Shown: one piece after another, positions 7,701 to 13,854 of the stretch
Layout: each line of letters begins with the position of its first letter
Position numbering within the stretch: position 1 is the first letter of the stretch
NCBI GenBank assembly: GCA_964431685.1
Contig: CAYSLA010000064.1
Span: 1 to 18,181 of the forward strand
DNA length: 18,181 nt
Source of the DNA: CAYSLA01 sp964431685
GTDB taxonomy: Bacteria; Armatimonadota; UBA5829
Direction: 5' to 3'
Translations under genes and position numbers: made by a program
Notes under the pieces: model-generated
Told to the model about the DNA's origin: nothing
The model's input: the letters and a program-made list of their open reading frames with translations, nothing else
Database searches by the model: none

Positions 7701-8344
7701 TTGTTGTCCTCGCCTGCGGGATGGGAGCCCGCCACTTCGTCTCCCGTGACACCGGCCACCCGCTTGTTGCCGGGTTCGAGCCGACTGATTTCAGATTTTG
7801 GTACGATCCCGACGAAGACCGTCCCTCGCCGTTGCTCAGGACCACTTTCGACGCTCACGGCTGGACGCCGATTCTCACTGCCGGCAACGGCGGCTGGAGC
7901 GGTGAGTGGCGCCCGATGCTGGCAGCCGCCGAGAAGATCATCGGGAAAGGTCGGGTGCGCATCTGCCAGGTCAGCCTCGCGGGCAGAACCGTGAATCCCG
8001 TGGCGGAATCCTTCGCACTACGAATGATAGGGGCGGCTGAGCCATATTCCACGCTCTCTGTGCTTCGGGACAATTGTCCCGAGGCGGNNNNNNNNNNNNN
8101 NNNNNNNNNNNNNNNNNNNNNNNNNNNNNNNNNNNNNNNNNNNNNNNNNNNNNNNNNNNNNNNNNNNNNNNNNNNNNNNNNNNNNNNCGAGGCGGCAAGC
8201 AAGATCATGACGGAAGATCCGGCAAGCAAGTTCAGGACCTCCCGCTGGTCGCAAGTGACACCTCTCCAGTGTGGGCTCTTGTCGATTGCCCCGGGTTTGC
8301 CGTTCTGGCGGCCCGCGACACATGAAAGGATGTTTGAAGGATGA
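4793..8344 (+). CDS. Large glycoside hydrolase family 2 protein (beta-galactosidase/mannosidase-like)
   Basis: Padded length is 1183 aa with two N gaps (residues about 341-374 and 1099-1132). Domains in order: jelly-roll sugar-binding (about 95-285), Ig-like (about 290-440), TIM barrel from YLNGREVRLRGANVSG (about 452-775), a second Ig-like domain, then an alpha/beta Rossmann or GATase1-like domain (about 890-1080, RRVYVVGSED to FALRMIGA). The acid/base is probably E565 in SYINEPFP and the nucleophile E655 in ACGEFGAEG, 90 residues apart as expected for GH2. A palindromic element adds 15 residues near 433-448. The tail after residue 1081 contains a second palindrome and may be extraneous. The ATGA overlap at the start and again at the end couples it to both neighbours. 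The exact sugar is unknown. The frame after the second gap is unproved: another frame stays open to TGA 8325. Confidence 0.8.
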   Translation: MTNTTRSPKAGPAPESGTIDRFARIALERQETAKAGLIEPGPPILTERVLPSDTSDPAAAFHPRAVIDTPEKLRRELARQRRHHAKFLRMLAPPLEDTRYRLALTTFDWRAATDDDLADFAGTKNQVQGKQLSCHGDWERVCIPHYGGPLGRATAYYRTSFEVTEAMRAMGALFVCFKGVDYIAHVFVNGELLGSHEGMFAPFEFDCTAVARTGNNTLLVKVVNDAIHMGNDWGPDKDLYEGDKICGAEGPGYDDPEVGWHVTPPGMGITGPVCIEARHPIFVSDIFVRPVLEEHRAEAWIEVTSCARLRQDVSVSLSVFGQNFAKTVCVDRECPIHAPLXXXXXXXXXXXXXXXXXXXXXXXXXXXXXXXXXXGPGVNYLRVSIDIGQPRLWDTDTPWLYQAQVTVRDAATRSLLDVASRQFGMRSFRMEEECRGALRSAPLRGEEENEPKGRMYLNGREVRLRGANVSGSIQQCVMRGDLDRLADDILLAKIAHLNFLRIIQRPVQSEVYDMCDRLGIMTQTDLPLFGVLRRNQFCEAVRQAEEMERLIRSHPCNILVSYINEPFPGAMGKPHRHLLRDELEGFFRAANEAVKLANPDRVVKAVDGDYDPPGPGQPDNHCYCIWYNGHGVDLGKLHKGYWQQVKPGWLYACGEFGAEGLDTVDLMRNYCPPHWLPQTKEDEAQWTPGRIPDQTQTGRFHYLWFDTPHTLRDWVAASRDHQAWGLRLMVEAFRRDSRMNSFAIYYLIDSWPTGWMKSIIACDREPKPAYFACREALTPLMTSIRADRTAFRAGEAMSFECWVVNDTHDIPANAHLRYQLEQDGEVIFAQRNPARIEPCTSTFQGFLRIPAPAVERRTHAVVRLGLLDERGRVLHDTAVGIDVFPRSVGRSSRRVYVVGSEDGKAARLGKELGLQPVFGGAIRSDDIILTDAGTVFRRRYDGIMKAVSSGATLVMLEIPEGDHEIAGDQIVVLACGMGARHFVSRDTGHPLVAGFEPTDFRFWYDPDEDRPSPLLRTTFDAHGWTPILTAGNGGWSGEWRPMLAAAEKIIGKGRVRICQVSLAGRTVNPVAESFALRMIGAAEPYSTLSVLRDNCPEAXXXXXXXXXXXXXXXXXXXXXXXXXXXXXXXXXXEAASKIMTEDPASKFRTSRWSQVTPLQCGLLSIAPGLPFWRPATHERMFEG
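5042..5062. repeat. Perfect 9-bp inverted repeat with 3-base loop inside the large GH2 gene
   Basis: CATGCGAAG (5042-5050), TTT, CTTCGCATG (5054-5062). It lies about 250 bases into the coding sequence and encodes HAKFLRM. It shows no similarity to the other palindromes, and no insertion signature is visible. It may be chance or a local mRNA hairpin. Confidence 0.5.
5813..5912. other. Assembly gap (100 N) within the large GH2 gene
   Basis: Exactly 100 N fall in the Ig-like domain. The frame is GH2-like on both sides (PIHAPL before, NYLRVSIDIGQPRLW after) and stays in register, so little is probably lost. The true length is unknown. Confidence 0.98.
6083..6135. repeat. Palindromic element inserted in frame in the GH2 gene, flanked by 8-bp direct repeats
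   Basis: The arms GTAGGGGAGCACTTC (6093-6107) and GAAGTGCTCCCTTAC (6108-6122) form a 15+15 dyad with one G-T mismatch. The element is bounded by GAGGAAGA at 6083-6090 and again at 6128-6135, like a target-site duplication. The net addition is 45 bp, exactly 15 codons with no stop. Without it the protein reads SFRMEEENEPKGRMYLNGRE, the normal GH2 path from the Ig-like domain into the barrel. The arm recurs at 17174-17186 in the intergenic repeat block. Confidence 0.8.
8063..8084. repeat. Palindromic repeat, TTCGGGACA family, beside an assembly gap
   Basis: A perfect 16-base core, CGGGACAATTGTCCCG (8066-8081), extends to 11-base arms with one wobble. Related words occur at 13781-13803 and 13821-13832. 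It lies in the GH2 gene after the last recognisable domain and three bases before a run of N, so repeat content may explain the assembly break. Confidence 0.75.
8088..8187. other. Assembly gap (100 N) near the 3' end of the large GH2 gene
   Basis: The left flank ends CGAGGCGG (8080-8087) and the right flank begins CGAGGCGG (8188-8195). If the ends simply overlap, 108 bases vanish, a multiple of three, and the reading frame is kept. The true gap may therefore be zero. Confidence 0.98.
8194..8230. repeat. Direct repeat of GGCAAGCAAG, 27 bp apart
   Basis: GGCAAGCAAG occurs at 8194-8203 and 8221-8230. The 27-bp spacing keeps the codon register. It lies in the GH2 tail just after the gap and supports the idea that this 3' end is built from repeats. 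Confidence 0.5.
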
Positions 8345-10062
8345 TTCTACCACTAGACGGCACGTGGCACTTCGCCATAGACCAGGACCCGGAATACCAC
8401 CGGCAAGAAGACTACTCGAGGCCTGTAAGTCTGAAGCACTGGGAGCAGGTGCCCGTGCCTGGATGCTGGAACCTCTACGGCGAGAAGTACGATCTATTCG
8501 AAGGCGTGGCCTGGTTCGCGCGCGAGTTCGACCTCCGCGACCTGCCAGCCGATCCGGTCGCACGCGTCAACTTCGAAGCCGTCAACTACATCGCCGACAT
8601 CTACCTCAATGGCCAACACGTCGGCTCTCACGAAGGCGGCTACACTGCTTTTGCCATTGATGTGTCGGACGCTGTTGTTCCCGGAAAGAACCGGCTCGCC
8701 GTGCGGGTGGACAACCGGCATCTCAAAGTCCGTCTGCCGGCTGTGCTGGGATGGTATAACTATGGCGGCATTCACAGGCACGTGTCGCTGACCGTTACGC
8801 CACGGGTGCAGATCGCTAACGTTCGCGTGAATGCGAAACCGGCCGGAGACGGCGCCGAGGGCAGCGTAGTAGTCAGCACCACAGCCTGCGACGGCACTCT
8901 CGCCGTTGGCGCAAAGATCCGCAACCGTGCGGGCGAGTGCGTGTGGCAGGGAGAAGCAACCGGTGCGGCTGGGAGTAGCTTTTCACTACCCTTTACCCTG
9001 AACAACGCGAGGCTGTGGAGTCCGAGGAGTCCAGGCCTCTACTCTTGCACGGCCGAGATTGGCGATGGCATCAACATCCTGGACCAACGAACGTACACGT
9101 TTGGCGTGCGAACCCTCGAAACGTCCGGGCAGCAGATATTGATGAATGGTTCACCGCTTGTCCTGAACGGTATCTGTTATCTGTACGATCATCCGGCAAC
9201 TGGTGTTACTTTCGACAGCGACGTTGTGGCCAAAGACCTTGACGACCTGCAGGAACTCGGCGTGAACTGCCTGCGGAGCCACTTCCCGGTGCCGGACTCG
9301 TTCCTTGACGAGTGCGACAGGCGAGGGATGATGCTGTGGCTCGAGGTCCCCATCTACTGTGTAGCGCCACCCAGTGAGAGCTGCGGGAGCGCTTTTGCCG
9401 AGGACAGCGTTCAAGCCCTGGCGCTTCAGATGCTCCGAGAGATGATCGAGCAGGCGGCAAATCATCCCAGCGTCATCCTATGGAGCGTGGGCAACGAGTG
9501 CAATACCGATCATCCCGAGTCGCTGGCGTTCTTCAGGGCATGCGTCGAGCAGGTTCGCGCACTCGATGACACCCGCCTGATTAGCTATGCAGCGCTGTAT
9601 GGCGGCGTGGGGTGCATAGCGGACCTTGTGGACGTCATCGGGGTCAACGAATACTGGGGATGGTACGACCGCATTTCCTACGATGGCAGCAAGACAGAGG
9701 CTGTGGTATTGCCCATCGAGTTACCTGAGCTCACGGCCTGCCTTGCGGAGCAGTCCAGGCTTGGCAAACCCCTGCTCTTGACTGAGTTTGGGGCAGACGC
9801 GGTGCCTGGGTTCCGCAGCCCAGCGTCTGAACTATGGTCGGAGGACTACCAGGCGCAGTTGCTGAGGGTGCAGTTCGCCATCGCCTCCCGGTACCCCGCG
9901 GTCTGCGGGACATTTCCGTTTCTCTATGAGGACTATCGAGACCCCTCCAAGCCGATTAACAACTACTGGCACGGAGTCAACTACAAAGGTATCGTAGACT
10001 ATCGCCGCAACCGGAAGCTCGCGTGGAACACGGTGCGCGGCGTGTACGGAGGACGACGCTGA
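8341..10062 (+). CDS. Glycoside hydrolase family 2, beta-glucuronidase/beta-galactosidase type
   Basis: This is a 573-aa protein, close to E. coli UidA (603). ATG 8341 overlaps the previous stop (ATGA). Domains: sugar-binding jelly roll (about 1-165; WFAREFDL, YLNGQHVGSHEGGY), Ig-like (about 170-265; RLWSPRSPGLYSC), TIM barrel (about 270-573; FGVRTLETSG, LNGICYLYDHP). The acid/base is E386 in WSVGNECNTD and the nucleophile E482 in LLTEFGADAV, 96 residues apart. UidA's PNKHKD-type signatures and the LacZ fifth domain are not evident, so the substrate could be a beta-glucuronide, beta-galactoside or another beta-glycoside. There is no signal peptide. It ends on TGATG, one base into the next gene. 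Confidence 0.85.
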   Translation: MILPLDGTWHFAIDQDPEYHRQEDYSRPVSLKHWEQVPVPGCWNLYGEKYDLFEGVAWFAREFDLRDLPADPVARVNFEAVNYIADIYLNGQHVGSHEGGYTAFAIDVSDAVVPGKNRLAVRVDNRHLKVRLPAVLGWYNYGGIHRHVSLTVTPRVQIANVRVNAKPAGDGAEGSVVVSTTACDGTLAVGAKIRNRAGECVWQGEATGAAGSSFSLPFTLNNARLWSPRSPGLYSCTAEIGDGINILDQRTYTFGVRTLETSGQQILMNGSPLVLNGICYLYDHPATGVTFDSDVVAKDLDDLQELGVNCLRSHFPVPDSFLDECDRRGMMLWLEVPIYCVAPPSESCGSAFAEDSVQALALQMLREMIEQAANHPSVILWSVGNECNTDHPESLAFFRACVEQVRALDDTRLISYAALYGGVGCIADLVDVIGVNEYWGWYDRISYDGSKTEAVVLPIELPELTACLAEQSRLGKPLLLTEFGADAVPGFRSPASELWSEDYQAQLLRVQFAIASRYPAVCGTFPFLYEDYRDPSKPINNYWHGVNYKGIVDYRRNRKLAWNTVRGVYGGRR

Positions 10063-11150
10063 TGGACAAGCTGTTTAGTACGGACCGGATGACCAGGCGG
10101 GAACGTGTCGAGGCGGCGTGCAAGCATTTGCCGGTAGATCGTGTGCCGATTCTCGAGCAACTGAGCTACAATTCGCGAGTGATCGCGGACTGGACAGGCA
10201 GAGACATCTCGGGCTTCGGTTTCACAGTCGACGACATCTGCGAGGTAATCAGGCAGACCTGTGACCTCGCCATGCCTCCAGTTGCGCCCCGAGGAACGAC
10301 GAGAGTCACAACTGAGGATGGGTTCGTCGTGCAGAACGACAACTGGACGGGCTGGCACGTAAGCAGGCCGTTCGTGGACGAACACGGTGCCTGCGAGTGG
10401 CTCCGGAAAAAGACCAGGGCCCTGATAGAGACGGGTTTCAGCGCGCACGACACAGCGGCCGAATACAGAGGCTCTATGCTTGATATACAGCAGAGAATCG
10501 GAGGCACCGTCATCCTGAACTACAGCACAACCGGCTTCTGCGGTGTGTTTGACGCGATGGGATTGGAAATCTTCACATTCCTTATGGAAGACTATCCTGA
10601 CGCTATGACAGAGCACATGGAGGCCAGCACAGCACGCGAAGTGGAGCGCATCCACGCGGTCGCGGACCCGTCGCTGTCGCCCGTCATACTCATAGCTGAG
10701 GACTTTGCCACAAAACAGGGCCCAATCTTCGCACCGTTATTCCTGGACACCTACCACTTCCCTTATGTGAAGCGCGTCGTGGATGCCTGGCACGAGCACG
10801 GAATCACAGTTATCTACCACAGTGATGGCAACTACAAGAAGTGCGTTCCCGACCTCATAGCCTGCGGCGTTGACGGTTTCTATTGCCTTGAACCCAACTG
10901 CGGCATGGACGCAGTAGAACTCAAACACACCTGGCCTCAGATGGTATGGTCGGGCGGCATAGACGGGGTAGATCTGATGGAGCGCGGAACGCCGGAACAG
11001 GTCAGGGCTGAGGTGCGCCGCCACATATTGGAGACAGGCGCACTCGCGTCCGGCGGGATGATCATAGCTTCATCCAGCGAGATCAACCCGCCCATTCCAC
11101 CCGAGAACTTCCGGGCGATGGTGGAAGCGGTCGGGGAGACTACCGCATAG
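10062..11150 (+). CDS. Uroporphyrinogen decarboxylase (URO-D) superfamily protein, MtaA/CmuA-like
   Basis: This is a 362-aa TIM-barrel protein. ATG 10062 overlaps the GH2 stop by one base (TGATG), with GGAGG at 10048-10052; a longer start inside the GH2 gene is less likely. Family signatures are YHSDGNY (about residues 252-258), DLIACGVDGFYCLEPNCGMD, WSGGIDG and SSEINPPIPPENF. It is not housekeeping HemE: it belongs to the branch related to corrinoid methyltransferases. That branch often binds zinc with an HxC motif near this point, but here the residues are H253-S-D255, so the classical zinc thiolate is missing. Being coupled to glycosidases it may act on a sugar derivative, for example in methyl transfer, but this is inference. 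No corrinoid protein is in the window. Confidence 0.75.
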   Translation: MDKLFSTDRMTRRERVEAACKHLPVDRVPILEQLSYNSRVIADWTGRDISGFGFTVDDICEVIRQTCDLAMPPVAPRGTTRVTTEDGFVVQNDNWTGWHVSRPFVDEHGACEWLRKKTRALIETGFSAHDTAAEYRGSMLDIQQRIGGTVILNYSTTGFCGVFDAMGLEIFTFLMEDYPDAMTEHMEASTAREVERIHAVADPSLSPVILIAEDFATKQGPIFAPLFLDTYHFPYVKRVVDAWHEHGITVIYHSDGNYKKCVPDLIACGVDGFYCLEPNCGMDAVELKHTWPQMVWSGGIDGVDLMERGTPEQVRAEVRRHILETGALASGGMIIASSSEINPPIPPENFRAMVEAVGETTA

Positions 11151-11176
11151 AGAGGCCTGTTCTAGCCGTGGAAGCG

Positions 11177-12025
11177 CTATTGGTGCTTAACAAATGTCCC
11201 TTGGTCGATCTCCCTGAAGGCCAGATCCAGTTCTTCTCTTGTGTTCATAACAATTGGACCGCCCCACGCGATCGGTTCCCGCAGAGGTTTCCCGGAAAAG
11301 AGGAGCAACCTTAGTCCATTTTCAGATGCTCTTGCACGAAATTCAGGCGCTTCATCGAACAGCACGGCGTGCTTCGCCGGAATGACGTCTTCGCTGGCAG
11401 TCCCAAAGCTTCCCTCTCCATCTACTATGTAGACAAACAGCGTCGCATCCTTGTCGGTATCCAAAGACCACTCGACCCCCGGTTCTAGTTCCACGTCCAG
11501 ATATAGAGCCTTGACATAGTCACCTTCAATGGCGCCCGCTATTCCATTGTAGGTTCCAGCTATTACGTGCACCCTCCGGCCTCCCTCGTCGATCACCGGC
11601 ACATCAGCTCTCACTATGCCACAGTACTTGGGAGGAACCATCTTGTCCTTTGCAGGCAGATTGAGCCATAGCTGCGCCCCCAGCATTCTGTTGCTGGCCT
11701 TCGGCATTTCCTGATGAATGATCCCCGAACCCGCCGTCATCCATTGGCAATCTCCATCCAGTATGCTTCCCGTGTTACCCAAACTGTCACCGTGTTCAAT
11801 ATCTCCCTGAATCAGATATGTGATGGTCTCGATCCCGCGGTGCGGGTGCCAGGGAAAGCCTTTGGTGTAGTCGTCGGGATTCGTAGAGTCGAACGCATCC
11901 AACATGAGGAACGGATCAAAGTCCTTCGTGTCGTTGTTGCTGATGACTCTCACCAGCTTAACACCGGCTCCGTCTACGGTATGCTTGCCAGTCACTGTTT
12001 TGCGCACAGCCCTTACATCACTCAC
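11177..12025 (-). CDS. Pirin family cupin protein
   Basis: A 282-aa protein begins VSDVRAVRK from a GTG start at 12025, with GGGAGG (minus strand, 12037-12042) 11 bases upstream. The open frame reaches 12190, but the family normally starts at SDVRAVRK. The bicupin N-half holds the metal ligands H60 and H62 (FPWHPHRG) and H104 and E106 (GSGIIHQEMP). Pirins bind Fe(II); some oxidise quercetin and others act as regulators. It converges on the URO-D gene, with only 26 bases between, and diverges from the GntR gene. No clear terminator is seen at its 3' end. Confidence 0.9.
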   Translation of the reverse strand: MSDVRAVRKTVTGKHTVDGAGVKLVRVISNNDTKDFDPFLMLDAFDSTNPDDYTKGFPWHPHRGIETITYLIQGDIEHGDSLGNTGSILDGDCQWMTAGSGIIHQEMPKASNRMLGAQLWLNLPAKDKMVPPKYCGIVRADVPVIDEGGRRVHVIAGTYNGIAGAIEGDYVKALYLDVELEPGVEWSLDTDKDATLFVYIVDGEGSFGTASEDVIPAKHAVLFDEAPEFRARASENGLRLLLFSGKPLREPIAWGGPIVMNTREELDLAFREIDQGTFVKHQ

Positions 12026-12209
12026 AATTAACACAACCTCCCTGCAAATGATCTCTTCTAGTCGGTTTACCCTAAACTGAGCCATCGCAAACGACAATGC
12101 AGGCGCAACCGCGCTATTGTCTGTCGCAACCGTCGGGCCTTGGCACTTTCCTCCGATCACGCGGCGTCCATCCCGTCCGCGAGGATGCATCCGTTATGCC
12201 TTTCTCCCA

Positions 12210-12238
12210 TTGACAAAGGAATTGTCTTGGTGTATTGT
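12210..12238 (+). promoter_or_regulatory. Putative sigma70 promoter of the GntR gene
   Basis: TTGACA (12210-12215, perfect) and TATTGT (12233-12238, 4/6) are separated by 17 bases. Transcription would start near 12245, about 30 bases before the TTG start proposed for the regulator. This argues against the longer upstream frame from 12117. Confidence 0.65.
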
Positions 12239-12245
12239 ATACAAT
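12234..12245. promoter_or_regulatory. Putative GntR/FCD operator, perfect palindrome
   Basis: ATTGTATACAAT is a perfect 12-bp palindrome with the TGTATACA core typical of many FadR/FCD-type GntR operators. It covers most of the -10 box of the regulator's own promoter, so autorepression released by a ligand is the simplest model. I found no second copy of the core ahead of the SDR or of the glycan operon. Confidence 0.65.
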
Positions 12246-12275
12246 CCACATCGTGGCGTTGCCGGAGATGCAGCC

Positions 12276-12944
12276 TTGCGCGTAAAGCTCGAACAACTGA
12301 AACATACGAACATAGACCACAAGGTCTATGAGATCATTACCGAGAAGATACTTTCCGGTGTTCTCGCACCCGGCGTTCGATTGACGGAAGAAGAACTCGC
12401 CACAGAGCTTGGGGTAAGCCGCACTCCGGTTCGTGAAGCCGTCAAACGCCTTGCCCAGGACGAGCTCGTGGAGCTCTTGCCGAGACGAGGAATGTACGTA
12501 AAGAAGCTTAGCCGCGAGGACATTGCTGAGATCTACGAAGTAAGGATGGGCTTGGAAGGACTGGCGATATCACTTGCAGTCAAGTTAATCCCTGACAAGG
12601 AGCTGGGGAAGCTAAGCGACGAACTGGAGTTCGCAAAACGGGAGCTTGAGGCAGGGCGAGTGGATGCCTGGCTCGCGTTCGACACGGATTTCCATTCGCT
12701 TGTGGTTGAGCATTGCGGCAACAGACGGCTTCGAACAATGCTCGAGAGACTGAACAATCTGGTGGGTTATTTCCGGATTCACGTGGCGAGGAAGAGCGAA
12801 AGAGCAAAGCAGGCACTTGAGGAGCACAGCCGCATACTGGCGGCCCTCAAGACCAGGGATCAAGGGCAGGCCGAGGCCGCAATGAGGGCTCACGTACAAA
12901 GCGCCCGAGAGAACATACTGAAGGACATAGAATTCCAGGACTAG
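12276..12944 (+). CDS. GntR family transcriptional regulator, FCD (FadR-like) subfamily
   Basis: A 222-aa protein from TTG 12276, with GGAG at 12264-12267 eight bases before. The upstream in-frame codons cover the promoter and do not resemble the family. The N-terminal winged HTH is complete (KVYEIITEKILSG, LTEEELATELGVSRTPVREAVKRL, RRGMYVKKLS). The C-terminal FCD domain keeps the likely metal or ligand residues: D and H in FDTDFHSLVVEHCGN, H in LEEHSRILAAL and H in MRAHVQSAREN. Such domains bind small organic acids. It precedes the SDR by 17 bases, so it probably regulates the SDR-aldehyde dehydrogenase-E1 genes and itself. Confidence 0.9.
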   Translation: MRVKLEQLKHTNIDHKVYEIITEKILSGVLAPGVRLTEEELATELGVSRTPVREAVKRLAQDELVELLPRRGMYVKKLSREDIAEIYEVRMGLEGLAISLAVKLIPDKELGKLSDELEFAKRELEAGRVDAWLAFDTDFHSLVVEHCGNRRLRTMLERLNNLVGYFRIHVARKSERAKQALEEHSRILAALKTRDQGQAEAAMRAHVQSARENILKDIEFQD

Positions 12945-12961
12945 TTCAGGAGGAGAATGCG

Positions 12962-13396
12962 ATGCTTCGTTTTGATGGTAAGTCTGTTGTGGTGACCGGG
13001 TCAAGTTCCGGTATAGGCAAAGCGGCGGCGATCATGTTCGCCAAACAAGGCGCAAAGGTCGTGGTAACCTACGGCCGTAACAGATCAGGCGCCGACGATT
13101 CCGTAGAGCAGATCAAGGCGCTTGGCGGGGAGGCCATAGTATTCGGCCTTGACGTTGCCAGGTCGTCAGAGGTCGATGCTCTGGCTGCGGCGACTGTTGA
13201 GTGTTTTGGAGGGATCGACGTCTGGATCAACAACGCCGGCAAAGTGGCTCCTCCGAAGGAACTCAAAGACGTGACGGACGACGAGTGGCACGACATGCTG
13301 GCAGTGGACCTCGACGGCTGCTTCATCCTCACGGCACCGGGCTTGGCATCACGAATGAGCCGACCGGCCGCCTCAAAGGAGCGATTCGTGGCCTGA
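12962..13396 (+). pseudogene. Short-chain dehydrogenase/reductase, truncated after ~124 residues
   Basis: ATG 12962 follows AGGAGGAG (12948-12955). The Rossmann half is intact: TGSSSGIG (cofactor glycine motif), a LDVARSSEV acidic loop, WINNAGKV (NNAG) and VDLDGCFILT. The family then needs the catalytic Ser and YxxxK about 20-40 residues on. Instead, from about base 13333 the sequence changes to an unrelated APGLASRMSRPAASKERFVA tail that ends at 13396. The product would be 144 aa against the usual ~250 and cannot be catalytic. This is either a real deletion/fusion or an assembly misjoin. The original enzyme probably oxidised a sugar or alcohol in the operon's pathway. Confidence 0.8.
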
Positions 13397-13726
13397 ACCA
13401 TGAGATCCGCGAGATGACGCCGGTGTTGTGCAAGGGGACCAAATCGGCCGATGTTAAGGTCACTGCGAACGGCGGTAATGTGCTGTGGACCGCGCCTACC
13501 GCACGACGGACATGTAACGCTGCTCGTTGCCAACACGCTCCCATCGCCATCGCCGTTCTCCGTCCGTTCAGATAAGCTCAAGGGCGTTTCGGGCGAGGCG
13601 CTATTCGCTCCGGGCAAGTTCGCGTTCGACAAGAATGGCACAGGACGGTTTTCCGGTTTGACAGGCATGCCAGGTGTGCTTGGCCCATTGGAAGTGACGG
13701 TAGTGCGGGTACCCGTGGTAAGGTAG
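13333..13726 (+). pseudogene. C-terminal fragment of a large, possibly glycosidase-like protein, frameshifted
   Basis: Two frames join into one plausible protein end. Frame 1 reads GRLKGAIRGLNHEI through TANGGNVLWTA to about 13494. After one extra base (13495), frame 2 reads HDGHVTLLVANTLPS through GPLEVTVVRVPVVR to TAG 13724-13726. The pattern of helix, then short beta strands with a vANT turn, resembles the C-terminal beta domain of some large glycoside hydrolases, but I cannot name the family. It has no start and begins at the abrupt end of SDR homology, so it is a remnant or a chimeric join. Confidence 0.5.
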
Positions 13727-13780
13727 ATACACACGCTGCGATTCTTCGCGGGCGCGTTCCCCGAAGCCGCGGTGTATACG

Positions 13781-13803
13781 CTTCGGGACACGTGTCCGCG
13801 AAG
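13781..13803. repeat. Palindromic repeat, TTCGGGACA family, upstream of the aldehyde dehydrogenase
   Basis: CTTCGGGACAC (13781-13791) pairs with GTGTCCGCGAAG (13792-13803) except for one extra base. A half copy, TTCGGGACACCC, follows at 13821-13832, and a weaker CTTCGCGGG/CCCCGAAG dyad precedes at about 13744-13766. The 128-bp intergenic region (13727-13854) is mostly made of these elements. Confidence 0.65.
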
Positions 13804-13854
13804 TATAGATACGTTGTTGTTTCGGGACACCCTTTGTTGTTTGAGGTAAATACA

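Noticed and set aside
10062..11150. Housekeeping uroporphyrinogen decarboxylase (hemE)
   Set aside because: HSDGN and GMD-type motifs and the glycosidase operon context place it in the methyltransferase-related branch; no other haem genes are nearby.
12040..12130. Promoter for the pirin gene on the minus strand
   Set aside because: The best match (TTGTCG with TAGGGT, 17-base spacer) is only 3/6 in each box.
12117..12275. Upstream start of the GntR regulator
   Set aside because: It would place the promoter and operator inside the coding sequence, and the extra residues do not resemble the family.
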